Assembly: GCF_000801335.2 (NCBI RefSeq)
Contig: NZ_JSEH01000007.1
Coordinates: 124,001-188,000, forward strand
Reading direction: 5' to 3'
DNA length: 64,000 nt
DNA from: Desulfovibrio sp. TomC
GTDB taxonomy: Bacteria > Desulfobacterota > Desulfovibrionia > Desulfovibrionales > Desulfovibrionaceae
A program made the translations under genes and the position numbers. Of the stretch, positions 46,459-55,887 are shown piece by piece (position 1 is the first letter of the stretch; each line of letters starts with the position of its first letter). The notes below the pieces were generated by a model. It searched no databases, was not told the origin of the DNA, and worked only from the letters and a program-made list of their open reading frames with translations.

Positions 46459-47847
46459 ATGTCTTGCGAATTACAGGAAAAAACGCGGGCCGGCGTCATC
46501 AATCCGATCATGACCTGTCAGCCGGCCGGGGCCCAGTTCGTCAGCATCGGCGTGACAGACTGCATTGGCATCGTCCACGGCGGTCAGGGCTGCGTCATGT
46601 TCGTGCGCCTTTTATTCTCCCAGCACTTCAAGGAGAGCTTTGAACTGGCCTCGTCGTCGGTGCACGAAGACGGCGCGGTGTTCGGGGCCTGCGGCCGGGT
46701 GGAGCAGGCTGTCGACGTCCTTCTCATGCGCTACCCCCACGTCAAGGTGGTGCCGATCATTTCCACCTGTTCAACCGAAGTCATCGGCGATGACATCGAC
46801 GGTGTGGTCACCAAGTTAAACGCCGGTCTGCTCAAGGAAAAATACCCCGACCGCGAGGTCCATCTCATCCCCATCCACACCCCGAGCTTTGTCGGCAGCA
46901 TGGTCACGGGCTACGATCTGGCCCTGCGCGACTTTGTCATGCACTTTGCAAAAAAGACCGAACCAAACGGCAAGCTCAATCTCATCACCGGCTGGGTCAA
47001 CCCGGGCGACGTCACGGCGCTCAAACACCTGCTGGCGGCCATGGACATCGAAGCCACGGTCCTTTTTGAGATCGAAAATTTCGATGCCCCGCTCATGCCC
47101 CACGGCAACCACGTGGCCCACGGCACCACCACCATCGCCGATTTGGCCGGCACGGCCAATGCCCTGGGCACCCTGGCGCTCAATCGCTACGAAGGCGGCA
47201 AGGCCGCAGCCTATCTGGAAAAAGAGTTCGACCTCCCGACCCTTGTCGGCCCAACGCCCATTGGCATCCGAAACACCGACACGTTTCTGGCCAACCTTAA
47301 AAAGCTCACCGGCAAACCCATTCCCGAGTCGCTGGTGCGCGAGCGCGGCATCGCCATCGATGCCCTGACCGATCTCACTCACATGTTTTTCGCCGAGAAG
47401 CGCGTGGCCATCTACGGCAACCCCGATCTGGTCATCGGGCTGGCGGAATTTTGCATCGATCTCGAAATGAAGCCCATGCTGCTCCTGTTAGGCGACGACA
47501 ACCCGGCTTACGTCCGGGACCCCAGGATCAAGGCGCTCCAGGAAAACGTCGATTGGAACATGGAGATCATAACCAACGCCGATTTCTGGGAAATGGAAAA
47601 CCGCATCAAAAACGAGGGACTGGAGCTTGATCTGATCCTTGGCCATTCCAAGGGCCGGTTCATTGCCATCGACCACAACATCCCCATGCTGCGGGTGGGC
47701 TTTCCCACCTACGACCGGGCCGGCATGTACCGCCATCCCGTGGTCGGGTACGCCGGGGCCATCTGGCTGGCCGAGCAGATGGCCAATGTCCTTTTCACGG
47801 ACATGGAGCACAAGCACAACAAGGAATGGATTCTCAACATGTGGTAG
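46459..47847 (+). CDS. anfK: Fe-only nitrogenase beta subunit AnfK
   Basis: The 462-aa beta subunit shares the P-cluster with AnfD. The start at ATG 46459 (MSCELQEKTRAGVINPIMTC) matches the family start and gives exactly the Azotobacter AnfK length; the frame is open to 46399 without similarity. P-cluster cysteines are in PIMTCQPAG, GGQGCVMF and IISTCSTEVIGDD. The C-terminus NKEWILNMW is family-typical. It follows anfG after a 117-bp spacer, longer than usual. Confidence 0.97.
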   Translation: MSCELQEKTRAGVINPIMTCQPAGAQFVSIGVTDCIGIVHGGQGCVMFVRLLFSQHFKESFELASSSVHEDGAVFGACGRVEQAVDVLLMRYPHVKVVPIISTCSTEVIGDDIDGVVTKLNAGLLKEKYPDREVHLIPIHTPSFVGSMVTGYDLALRDFVMHFAKKTEPNGKLNLITGWVNPGDVTALKHLLAAMDIEATVLFEIENFDAPLMPHGNHVAHGTTTIADLAGTANALGTLALNRYEGGKAAAYLEKEFDLPTLVGPTPIGIRNTDTFLANLKKLTGKPIPESLVRERGIAIDALTDLTHMFFAEKRVAIYGNPDLVIGLAEFCIDLEMKPMLLLLGDDNPAYVRDPRIKALQENVDWNMEIITNADFWEMENRIKNEGLELDLILGHSKGRFIAIDHNIPMLRVGFPTYDRAGMYRHPVVGYAGAIWLAEQMANVLFTDMEHKHNKEWILNMW

Positions 47848-48001
47848 GCCGGCGACGCCTGCCTGCGGTCTGGGCCATGGCCGGCCGCGTCTGCCAGGGA
47901 CCTTGCCCGTCCCGGCAGGCGCGCCGGGCCATGCCCAAACGCGTCACGGAAATGGCCGAACGCAACACGAGCGTTACGCCGCCGGGGACAGGGAGACGAT
48001 T

Positions 48002-48649
48002 ATGCAGCGATCAGTCGAAACTATGTCGGGAAATACGGCGCCCGCCAAACCGAAGATCACCGGCCGGGGGCGCAAGCTCCTGTATTTCTCGTACGGGGCC
48101 GAGATGCTTTCCAGCCGTATCCAGTCGCGCTGCAACTCGCCCAAGGCGATAGCCACGGCCAGACTGGCCGACCATCGTCTGGTCTTTCACGGCTACAGCC
48201 CGGTCTGGGACGGGGGCCTGGAGACCGTGGACCCGGCCCCTGGGTGCGAAGTTTGGGGCGTGGTCTACGAGCTCAGTTTCTCCGATGCCGACAGTCTCGA
48301 TACCTGGCAGGGCGTGCGCTTAAACGGCACCGGCGCCTATTTCCACTCTCCGGCCGAAGTGACGGACGGGCAGGGCACGGTGTATGCCGTCCTGGTGTAT
48401 AAAAAGGATGTGTTGGGCGAACCGACGGCCCCAAGCCAGCCCTATCTTGATGCCATTGTCGCCGGAGCCCGGCAGCAGGCCTTGCCGCCCCAGGCGATTG
48501 AAACCCTGCAAGCCATACCCGCCAAGCCGGCCGCCTACCCCGTGCCCAAGTTCGGCCTGACCCGCCAGCCCGGGGTCCTGCCCGGCGAGTCCTGCGCCGA
48601 TTGCGGCTCGCTGGTCCCGTCCCGAATTGCTTCGCCCAAGCACGCCTGA
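48002..48649 (+). CDS. Gamma-glutamylcyclotransferase-like protein in anf operon
   Basis: The 215-aa product has a GGCT/AIG2-like fold: LLYFSYGAEMLSSRIQSRCN (the Y.SYG.N nucleotide-like loop, here with Ala in place of Asn), KAIATARLADHRLVFHGYSP, and WGVVYELSFSDADSLDTWQG. The C-terminal 40 residues hold CADCGS. GGCT enzymes cleave gamma-glutamyl amides; a role in nitrogenase cofactor or glutathione chemistry is unproven. It starts 154 bp after anfK on the same strand, where anfO would be expected. ATG 48002 has GGGAG upstream; 48023 is an alternative. Confidence 0.78.
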   Translation: MQRSVETMSGNTAPAKPKITGRGRKLLYFSYGAEMLSSRIQSRCNSPKAIATARLADHRLVFHGYSPVWDGGLETVDPAPGCEVWGVVYELSFSDADSLDTWQGVRLNGTGAYFHSPAEVTDGQGTVYAVLVYKKDVLGEPTAPSQPYLDAIVAGARQQALPPQAIETLQAIPAKPAAYPVPKFGLTRQPGVLPGESCADCGSLVPSRIASPKHA

Positions 48650-48678
48650 GGGCGGCCAACAAAAGAAAGGAGACGTAC

Positions 48679-49176
48679 ATGTCCGAAACGACCCACCCGG
48701 GCCATCCCCATGGGGCTATGCGGCGCAAGGACCGGGAGATCACCGACCGCACCGAGATCGACGCCGTCATCGACGCCGGCCGGGTCCTCTATCTGGCCTT
48801 GGCCGACGACAACATCCCCTTCGTGGTGCCGGTCTTTTACGCCTATGACCACACGGGCCTTTACTTCCACTGCGCCCGGGCCGGGACCAAGGTCCGCATC
48901 ATGCAGCGCAATCCGGTGGTGAGCTTTGTCATTTCGTTGGATCACGGCGTGATCGAAAGCGATGCGGCCTGCGACTTCGAGGCGCGCCACCGCACGGTCA
49001 TCGGCTTTGGCCGCACCGTTTTTATCATGGATGAAGCCGCCAAGATCGCAGCCCTGGACCGGATCGTGGCCCGGTTTACGCCGCAGCGCTTCGACTACCC
49101 CAAGACCAATCTGGCCGCCACGACCGTGGTGCGCATTGAAATTGACTCGGTCAAAGGCAAAAAGCACGGCCTGTAA
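48679..49176 (+). CDS. PNPOx-fold flavin/heme-binding protein in anf operon
   Basis: The 165-aa product belongs to the pyridoxamine-5'-phosphate-oxidase-like split-barrel family (RRKDREITDRTEIDAVIDAG; VLYLALADDNIPFVVPVFYA; GLYFHCARAGTKVRIMQRNP), close in pattern to NimA-type flavoproteins. The N-terminus is His-rich (HPGHPHG). It would bind FMN or heme and may protect or reduce something in the nitrogenase system; this is inference from operon position. SD AAAGGAGA; 29 bp after the GGCT-like gene. Confidence 0.82.
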   Translation: MSETTHPGHPHGAMRRKDREITDRTEIDAVIDAGRVLYLALADDNIPFVVPVFYAYDHTGLYFHCARAGTKVRIMQRNPVVSFVISLDHGVIESDAACDFEARHRTVIGFGRTVFIMDEAAKIAALDRIVARFTPQRFDYPKTNLAATTVVRIEIDSVKGKKHGL

Positions 49177-49314
49177 CACCCTGACCGACCATCCTGCCCT
49201 GCCCTACTCCCCTGCCCTGCCATGTCCTGCCGGCGGCCAGGCCCGGCCTGGCCGAGCCAGACAAGACACGAAGGGCGGCGACCAGCCCCCCAGCCACGTC
49301 CCCATACATACAAA

Positions 49315-49342
49315 CGGCCGGGACCACCTGTGGTCCCGGCCG
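49315..49342 (-). terminator. Hairpin terminator between anf operon and porin
   Basis: CGGCCGGGACCAC (49315-49327) and GTGGTCCCGGCCG (49330-49342) form a perfect 13-bp stem with a 2-nt loop. On the minus strand TTTG follows. It lies between convergent transcripts and may serve both. Confidence 0.8.
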
Positions 49343-49372
49343 TATACGCTTGGGGTCTGCGGCGTCAGGCGG

Positions 49373-50851
49373 TTAGAACTTGTACGACAGGCCGAAGGAG
49401 ACCTTCCAGGTGTCGCCGTTTCGGGACTGGTTGACCAGGGAATGGCCCCAGACGCTTTGCTGGAACTCGCCATGCGCCCAGCCGGTTTCAACCACGGCGG
49501 CGAGATTGTCGTAGATCATGTACTTGCTGTCCAGGTTGACGCCAAAGACATGCTCGTTGATGGTCAGATCGCGCCCCATCTGGAAATAGGGGTTGCTGCC
49601 CATGAGCGTGTTGAGGTTGCGGATGGCCCGGGCGGAGTTGGTGCCGTTGACGTAGAGGGCCGTCAGACGCTGGGTGAGTTTGGCCATAAACGAGATGTCG
49701 TCCAGGGTGACGCCGAGCCCCCAGGAGCCGACCGGACTCATGCCCATGTTGGAGTTTTTGACCAGTTCCTGGCTGTCGTCGAACAGGAAACTGTTGCCGG
49801 GTCCCCAGTTGGGACGGATCATGGGCATCCGCTCGGAACCGTTGCGCGTCGAACCGTCTTCGCCGGTGGACCACCAGCCATAGGCTTTGGGCGTCAGGAC
49901 GTCCCAGCCGGTGTATTCCACGCCGGCATCGATGAACCAGCCGCTGCGATGGCTCTTTTTACGGTCGCTCTCGGCTCCTGCGCCGTAGATCACGTCGGCG
50001 TAGAACTTCACGGGATCAAGGGCGGTAATTTCAAACGCGCCGCCGGCCCACCAAAAGGCATTCTGGTCGTTTTTCCACAGCTTGGGCGAGGCGTATGTCC
50101 CGGCAGACGTCAGGTTGTCGGCGTAAAACGACGAATTCTGCTGGGAGCTTTTGAGCGTGAAAAGGTTGGCGTCCTTGCCGGCCACAGCAATGGTGCCCCA
50201 CGGAGTGGCCTTGAACCCCTCAAGGGTAATGGGCAGGGCCAGGAAGTAGGCGTCGAGCTCGTCGGCCACCTGGGTGGTCGTCGTGTCATAGGTCCGGTTG
50301 GTGTCGATCAACCGGCCAAAGCCGGCCATCACGGAAAGCGTCTTGTCGATCAGCGGGGCATTGACGATAAGGGCGGCCATGCGGTCGCCAAACACCGGCG
50401 AACCGTAGAAGAGCTTGCTCTGCGGCAGGGCGACGTTTTGCAGACCGGCCGTCACGTCCGCATCGGTGCCCGGCAGCTTGAACTGCAGATACGCACCATA
50501 AATCATAATGGAAGCTTCCGGATTGGCGGCAGTGAACGTGCCATGCCCCCAGGTGTCTTCCACCTTCATTTCCAGGCGGAACTTCACGGCCTCGTTGGTC
50601 ACAAAGTCCGTGCGCAACCGGAACCGCTCCCAGATTTCAAAGGCTTCCTCAGTCTTTTTCCCGGCTTTGCTCCAAGTCGGTGTCGTTGAGGTCCAGGCAG
50701 GGGCGTTCCAGCCGGTGAAATTGCGGTTGGTAAAAAAGGTCCCATAGACCAGGGCGTCGCCCACCATGCGTACTTCCGTAGCCGCAAAGGACACCGTGGT
50801 CAGAGCCAGGCCGAAAAGAATCGCCAGAGCCGAGAGACGTGTGTGTTTCAT
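49373..50851 (-). CDS. Outer-membrane homotrimeric porin (Desulfovibrio type)
   Basis: The 492-aa product starts at ATG 50851 (SD GGAAGGGAG; the open frame upstream to 50959 is AT-rich and non-homologous). Signal peptide MKHTRLSALAILFGLALTTV ending SFA. The mature protein is beta-barrel-like with alternating aromatics (ALVYGTFFTNRNFTGWNAPA; FEIWERFRLRTDFV) and ends in Phe (KVSFGLSYKF), the beta-barrel insertion signal. This pattern is typical of the major porins of Desulfovibrio. It is a main taxonomic hint in the window. Confidence 0.9.
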   Translation of the reverse strand: MKHTRLSALAILFGLALTTVSFAATEVRMVGDALVYGTFFTNRNFTGWNAPAWTSTTPTWSKAGKKTEEAFEIWERFRLRTDFVTNEAVKFRLEMKVEDTWGHGTFTAANPEASIMIYGAYLQFKLPGTDADVTAGLQNVALPQSKLFYGSPVFGDRMAALIVNAPLIDKTLSVMAGFGRLIDTNRTYDTTTTQVADELDAYFLALPITLEGFKATPWGTIAVAGKDANLFTLKSSQQNSSFYADNLTSAGTYASPKLWKNDQNAFWWAGGAFEITALDPVKFYADVIYGAGAESDRKKSHRSGWFIDAGVEYTGWDVLTPKAYGWWSTGEDGSTRNGSERMPMIRPNWGPGNSFLFDDSQELVKNSNMGMSPVGSWGLGVTLDDISFMAKLTQRLTALYVNGTNSARAIRNLNTLMGSNPYFQMGRDLTINEHVFGVNLDSKYMIYDNLAAVVETGWAHGEFQQSVWGHSLVNQSRNGDTWKVSFGLSYKF

Positions 50852-51505
50852 ACTCCCTTCCTCAAAGCTGTAATAAAACCAGCGAAACCCAATGTCGCGC
50901 CACAGTTCACGGCGAATGAACTTGCAGGCGAATGTTACAAAGATGATAAGTGACAGCAATTCAAACGATTAGAAAATAGTTGTACAAATTCATCGTGTTA
51001 CATTTTTTCTGCCTGAAGGATACTGACACGTATACCGTAATTCGCAGAATTCAAGACCATTCAGGTCTGTTACTCGCCAATAAAAAACGATCACGGATAA
51101 AAATAGAAGCGTGATTTCTCCGCTAGAAACAGGAGAAGATGACAGTTCCGTTGCTGCATACAACAACTAAACTATAAATTTCTATTTTATCATCTTAAAA
51201 TACGAATAAATTTAACATTACTATTCAACAAACCTCAACTCAATTGACAACACCTTTACAACTCTGAGCAATATCAGCGGGCATTCAGGATCAACCCGGA
51301 TCAGAACACTATATAATTCTTGGCAATACGCCACATTATCCTGGAATATATTCCAAAAATGAACGTACGCCTGCCACTATTCCGGCGCAAAGACTTCACA
51401 GACTCGGAAAGTCTATTGAAAATGCGGGATAAAAAGAGGAGAAACGAGGAGTGATTAAATCTGGCCCGCCATCATAACCGACAAGCGAAGGCACAAAATA
51501 GAGGA
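50852..51505. other. AT-rich gene-free intergenic region
   Basis: About 650 bp of strongly AT-rich DNA without a supported ORF. It must contain the porin promoter (minus strand). No repeats or RNA gene were recognised. Confidence 0.5.
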
Positions 51506-51539
51506 AAAGGGGTCAGGATGTTCCATTCCCAACCCCTTT
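51506..51539 (-). terminator. Terminator of the amidohydrolase operon
   Basis: AAAGGGGT (51506-51513) and ACCCCTTT (51532-51539) form a stem with an 18-nt loop. On the minus strand a T-rich tail (TTCCTCTATTTTG) follows. It lies about 110 bp after the amidohydrolase stop. Confidence 0.7.
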
Positions 51540-51647
51540 GCTGTTTGCATCCGGCCAGACTCCGGCTGCGCCCCGCGAGATCAACTTTGGACCGTCATTT
51601 CTTTGCGGTGCAGCCCACGGATGGCAGCCGAGCCTCCGACCGCTGTT

Positions 51648-53486
51648 TTAAAAGGCGAAACAGGTGCAGCCGATGCCCCAGCTTCCCTTCTCGCCGACCA
51701 CCCGGTGCGTGTGCCGATGCAGCGGATCACCGCAGGAACCATCATGGCAATGGGCCAGACCGCCCTGACTGGCGTTCGCCAAGCTGCCCCAGGCGGCCGT
51801 GCGAATGCCGGCCGGCGACCAGTCCGGCGAAACCGGCGGCAGCGGCGGCGCCAGGGAGGCGTACTCCCCGGAGGCATGGACGATCTTCCCATCCATGATG
51901 GTCAGGACGGATTCGATCCCCTTGATGGCTTCCTGGGGCACGCTGAAGTAATCAGACGACAGCACGGCCAGATCGGCCAACCGGCCAGGAGCGATGGCGC
52001 CCTTTTGGGCCTCGTCCCCGGAAAACCAGGCGCTGCCTTGGGTATAGAGTCGCAGGGCGGCTGTCCGGTCGAGACGGTTGTCCGCATCGTAGAGGGAAAG
52101 CCCGCCGACCGTTTTGCCGCTGGTCAGCCAGTACAGGGAAACCCACGGGTTGTAGCTCGATACCCGGGTGGCGTCGGTGCCGGCCCCGACCGGGATGCCG
52201 TAGTTGAGCATTGTGGTGATGGGCGGGGTCCGCTTGCCGGCCTCTTTCCCGTAGCGGGCCACGAAGTATTCTCCCTGGAAGGCCATGCGGTCCTGAATGG
52301 CAATGCCGCCTTCCAACGCCCGCACCCGCTCCATATTGCGTTCGGAGATGGTCTCGGCGTGGTCAAAAAACCAGCGCAGCCCGTCAAAGGGGATGTCCCG
52401 GTTGACGGCCTCGAACACGTCCAGGAAGCGCCCTATGGACTCGTCGTAGGTGGCGTGCAGGCGAAACGGCCAGCGCTTCTGGGTCAGCAGGGCGACCACC
52501 TTGCCCAGTTCCTTTTCCATCACCGGAGCCAGATCCGGCCGTGGCTCCAGGAAGTCTTCGAAATCCGCGGCAGAAAAGACCAGCATCTCGCCGGCCCCGT
52601 TCATCTTGTACAAATCATTGCCCTGGCCTGGCGTAACGAGCTGCGACCAGCCAGAGAAATCCTCGTATTCCGCCTTGGGATGCTGGGTGAAAAGGTTATA
52701 GGCCAGCCGCAGGGTCAGTTCTCCGCGTCCGGCCAGATGCTCGATAACCCGGTAATCCTCGGGATAATTCTGAAACCCGCCGCCGGCGTCGATGCAGCTG
52801 GTCAGCCCCAGCCGGTTGAGTTCGCGCATGAAGTGGCGGGTGGAATTCACCTGGTCGTCAAAGCCGAGCCTGGGGCCCAGGGCCAGACTGGCGTACAGGA
52901 TCAAGGCATTGGGTTGGGCCAGCAGCAGGCCGGTGGGGTTGCCGGTCTTGTCCCGTTCGATGCGCCCACCCGGCGGGTCAGGTGTGTCCTTGGTGTAGCC
53001 GAGCACATGCAACGCCGCCCGGTTAAGAAGAGCCCGATCGTACAGGTGGAGCACGAAAACCGGGGTTTCGGCCGAAACAGCATTGATCTCGTCCAGGGTC
53101 GGCATGCGCCGCTCGGCGAACTGGAACTCCGACCAGCCCCCGACCACCCGCACCCATTGGGGCGGCGGCGTGCGACGGGCCTGTTCCCGCAGCAGACGCA
53201 GGGCATCGGCCAGGGAGGGCACGCCGTCCCAGCGCAGTTCCATGTTGTAGTTGAGTCCGCCCCGGATGACATGGATATGGGAATCGTTGAGCCCGGGAAT
53301 GACGGTGCGGCCCTTGAGGTCGATGCGGCGGGTGTCCGGGCCGATGTGTCCGGCGAGTTCGCCCTCGTCGCCAACCGCCAGGATGCGGTTTCCCAGCAGG
53401 GCGACGGCTGTTGCCTGGGGCTTGTCCCGGTCCAGGGTGGCGATGCGGCCATTGGTCAGTATGCTCTCGGCAAAGGTGGTATTCAT
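51648..53486 (-). CDS. YtcJ-like amidohydrolase with Cys/His-rich tail
   Basis: The 612-aa product starts at ATG 53486, overlapping the ABM gene's stop (ATGA). It is an amidohydrolase-family 3 (YtcJ/NfdA-like) metal-dependent hydrolase: RTVIPGLNDSHIHVIRGGLN holds the HxH metal ligands, FFDHAETISE a further His, and VPVGAGTDATRVSSYNPW the catalytic Asp region. No signal peptide. The last 45 residues (HCHDGSCGDPLHRHTHRVVG and ending CTCFAF) are rich in His and Cys, unlike usual members, and could bind metal. It is the last gene of a three-gene minus-strand operon. Substrate unknown. Confidence 0.85.
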   Translation of the reverse strand: MNTTFAESILTNGRIATLDRDKPQATAVALLGNRILAVGDEGELAGHIGPDTRRIDLKGRTVIPGLNDSHIHVIRGGLNYNMELRWDGVPSLADALRLLREQARRTPPPQWVRVVGGWSEFQFAERRMPTLDEINAVSAETPVFVLHLYDRALLNRAALHVLGYTKDTPDPPGGRIERDKTGNPTGLLLAQPNALILYASLALGPRLGFDDQVNSTRHFMRELNRLGLTSCIDAGGGFQNYPEDYRVIEHLAGRGELTLRLAYNLFTQHPKAEYEDFSGWSQLVTPGQGNDLYKMNGAGEMLVFSAADFEDFLEPRPDLAPVMEKELGKVVALLTQKRWPFRLHATYDESIGRFLDVFEAVNRDIPFDGLRWFFDHAETISERNMERVRALEGGIAIQDRMAFQGEYFVARYGKEAGKRTPPITTMLNYGIPVGAGTDATRVSSYNPWVSLYWLTSGKTVGGLSLYDADNRLDRTAALRLYTQGSAWFSGDEAQKGAIAPGRLADLAVLSSDYFSVPQEAIKGIESVLTIMDGKIVHASGEYASLAPPLPPVSPDWSPAGIRTAAWGSLANASQGGLAHCHDGSCGDPLHRHTHRVVGEKGSWGIGCTCFAF

Positions 53487-54061
53487 GATGGGGTGTCCTT
53501 TGCAACGGGAAACAGCCATCGGGCCAACAGCCGGGTCAGTCCGGGCATGACCAGATAGGTCATGAGCCCCACGACGATCGCCGTTTCCACGAAGCCGACC
53601 ATCCAGGGAGCCAGACCGCCGAGAAGCGGCGCGAAGACGATCCCCACAAGATTGACGAGGATGTAGATGGCGACGACCGTCACGGTTGCCATTTTCCAGC
53701 GCGGCGGCGAGCCGGCCGCGCGGGAAGAGGCAAACCAGAAGTCCAGGCCATAGCCTTTCCGGTAACGAATGGGTGAGAGGCGAAAGGACTCGGACCGGCG
53801 CAACCATTCGCCGCGTTCTGGGGACGTTTCCCAGGCGACAAGATGCTCAAGGGAATCAAACCGGAAAATGGCCAAGTACTCGCCGGCTGCTTCCCCGGGG
53901 CGCATGACGATATTGCCCATGTGCCCGGGGAAGCGTGCTGCCTGCGCTGCAATGCCCTGGTGCCATTGCTCGAACGCAGCTTCCATTCCCGGCTTGATGC
54001 GCCAGGCCGCGACCACAGTGAGTGGTCCGGAACCATCCGTCAGTGTGGTCGTTTCGTCCAT
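53483..54061 (-). CDS. ABM-domain membrane protein (antibiotic biosynthesis monooxygenase-like)
   Basis: The 192-aa product joins an N-terminal ABM dimeric alpha/beta-barrel domain (LTVVAAWRIKPGMEAAFEQW; FPGHMGNIVMRPGEAAGEYL) to two C-terminal membrane helices (MATVTVVAIYILVNLVGIVF; FVETAIVVGLMTYLVMPGL). This ABM-plus-two-TM layout occurs in a family of membrane proteins often near YcaC/isochorismatase and amidohydrolase genes. Start ATG 54061. It sits between the two hydrolase genes and is coupled to the amidohydrolase. Confidence 0.85.
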   Translation of the reverse strand: MDETTTLTDGSGPLTVVAAWRIKPGMEAAFEQWHQGIAAQAARFPGHMGNIVMRPGEAAGEYLAIFRFDSLEHLVAWETSPERGEWLRRSESFRLSPIRYRKGYGLDFWFASSRAAGSPPRWKMATVTVVAIYILVNLVGIVFAPLLGGLAPWMVGFVETAIVVGLMTYLVMPGLTRLLARWLFPVAKDTPS

Positions 54062-54071
54062 GACGCCATCC

Positions 54072-54719
54072 CTACCTTCCAGCGGCCCGGCTCGGGGGTG
54101 CGCCGTGCACCATGGTGTAGGCGTATTCCACACCCTGGCCGTACGCGCCGCCATGCTCCTTCACGACGGCAATCACGTCGTCGTAGGTGCCCTTGCGCGC
54201 CCAATCCCGCTGGAATTCCAGGAGCACCTGCAAGGCAGTGACCGGGACCGCGCCGGCCTGCTCGATACGACGCATGGCGGCGTTGTGTGCGGCCAGACTG
54301 GTGCCGCCGGAGGCGTCCTCGACCGCGTAGACTTCGTAGCCGGCGCCGAGAGCTTCCAGGGCCGGAAACACCAGACAGACCTCGGTCCAAAGCGCCGCCA
54401 TGACGAGCTTCTTGCGGCCTGTGGCCGCGACGGCCTTGACGAATTCCGGACTGTCCCAGGAATTCATGCTGGTGCGCTCAATGGGTTCCTGACCCGGGAA
54501 GATATCGAGGAGCTGCGGCCACATGTTGCCGGAAAAACTCTTCGTCTCAACCGTGGTCAGGATGGTTGGAACCTTGAAGATGCTGGCGGCCTTGGCCAGC
54601 AACAGAACGTTGTTGACAAGGGTCTGACGATCAATATTGGCCACGCCAAAGGTCATCTGCGGCTGATGGTCTATAAAGATAACCGCGCTATTGGCGGGCG
54701 TTAACAATTCAGTCTTCAT
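54072..54719 (-). CDS. Isochorismatase-family (YcaC-like) hydrolase
   Basis: The 215-aa product starts at ATG 54719 (SD CAGGAG). The cysteine-hydrolase fold is evident: VIFIDHQPQMTFGV with Asp17, VPTILTTVETKSFSGNMW, and KLVMAALWTEVCLVFPALEA with the nucleophile Cys114. The usual catalytic Lys position seems to be in IERTSMNSW, where Arg81 stands, as in many YcaC-like members. Likely a C-N hydrolase of unknown substrate. It is the first gene of the operon; the ABM gene follows after 10 bp. Confidence 0.88.
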   Translation of the reverse strand: MKTELLTPANSAVIFIDHQPQMTFGVANIDRQTLVNNVLLLAKAASIFKVPTILTTVETKSFSGNMWPQLLDIFPGQEPIERTSMNSWDSPEFVKAVAATGRKKLVMAALWTEVCLVFPALEALGAGYEVYAVEDASGGTSLAAHNAAMRRIEQAGAVPVTALQVLLEFQRDWARKGTYDDVIAVVKEHGGAYGQGVEYAYTMVHGAPPSRAAGR

Positions 54720-54982
54720 AACACGCTCCTGTATAGAGGTTTGAGCGTTTTCACTAGTATTTTTAATAACCACTCACCTTGATTTGTCCATCCAGACGTC
54801 TCCGATTGGAAAGATGATTCACAACGCCCACCAAAGGAGTTCCGCTGGAGTTCCGATTCCTTGTCGTAAGACAGCCCGTGATTCAGGAAAAGGCTTGTTC
54901 ATTTTTTGAAAACGCGAAACAATTCACTAATACTTTCACCATAGTCATGTCGTAAGCTGTCCTTGGGCACGAGAGGGCGATC

Positions 54983-55624
54983 ATGGCCGACGTTGGCGAA
55001 TATTTAAGCATTCTTTGCGCCTGGGCCGTCCTGCACAGCTTGAGCATGTCCCGGCACGGCAAGTTGATGCTGTCCAGATTTCTAGGACCGCGTTTCGCGT
55101 TCTATCGACTTGGGTTCACGGTTGTGAGTCTGGCAAGTTTTGGCCTGACCCTTGCGTTGCTGCCGCACCTGCCGCAAACGCTCTATCACGCGCATGGCTT
55201 AGCAGCCTGGACTCTTTGGACAATCCGGCTGGCCGCAATTCTTTTCTTTCTTTCGACCTTCAAGGCCTTCGATCTTTGGGAGTTCACCGGCATTCGCCAG
55301 GCAGCATTGTACCCCGCTGGGATTATCGGACCTGACGGCGAAACAGCGCCATCCGCAGAACTGATCGTGACCGGGCCGTACCGGATTGTGCGCCATCCGA
55401 TGTACTTGGCTGCGGTAGCCTATCTCTTCGCCGATCCGGTCATGACACTGGAGAGAGTGTTGTTCGCGACCTTCGCCTTGGCTTACTTTCTGGTCGGATC
55501 GATATTCGAAGAACGCCGCCTGCTCGCAGCCTTTGGTCTCCCCTACCGGGCCTATCAAGAAACAACACCGCGCCTCGTGCCTTGGCCGCTTCCATTTCGC
55601 ATGCCAGCGAACGGCAAGCGATGA
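54983..55624 (+). CDS. NnrU/isoprenylcysteine methyltransferase-like membrane protein
   Basis: The 213-aa integral membrane protein has about five hydrophobic segments and the methyltransferase signature TGPYRIVRHPMYLAAVAYLF (about 131-150), with FEERRLLAAFGLPYRAYQE near the end, as in NnrU/ICMT/PEMT-type enzymes that bind SAM at the membrane. The acceptor is unknown. ATG 54983 follows GAGAGGG. It is divergent from the isochorismatase operon, with a 263-bp AT-rich gap. Confidence 0.85.
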   Translation: MADVGEYLSILCAWAVLHSLSMSRHGKLMLSRFLGPRFAFYRLGFTVVSLASFGLTLALLPHLPQTLYHAHGLAAWTLWTIRLAAILFFLSTFKAFDLWEFTGIRQAALYPAGIIGPDGETAPSAELIVTGPYRIVRHPMYLAAVAYLFADPVMTLERVLFATFALAYFLVGSIFEERRLLAAFGLPYRAYQETTPRLVPWPLPFRMPANGKR

Positions 55625-55887
55625 ACCATCACTCCCCCACTCTCCTTCTTCGACTCGTCCGTTCCGGCCTGAACCGGCCCGGAATGTCCCTCACGTTCGA
55701 TTTGAGCGTATCAGGCAACAATCGAGGAGAATCAGGCTCCCCTTGCGGCTGGAAATCACGTAAACAAATTTATTAGTGACTCGCGGGCCAGCCCGGCTCG
55801 CACCCACGATCCCGCCCAGCGTCTTCTCAGACCACCTGGGCAGCCCCTCAAACTCCCGGCATCCCGGGACCACTAGGCGGAGTCGCG

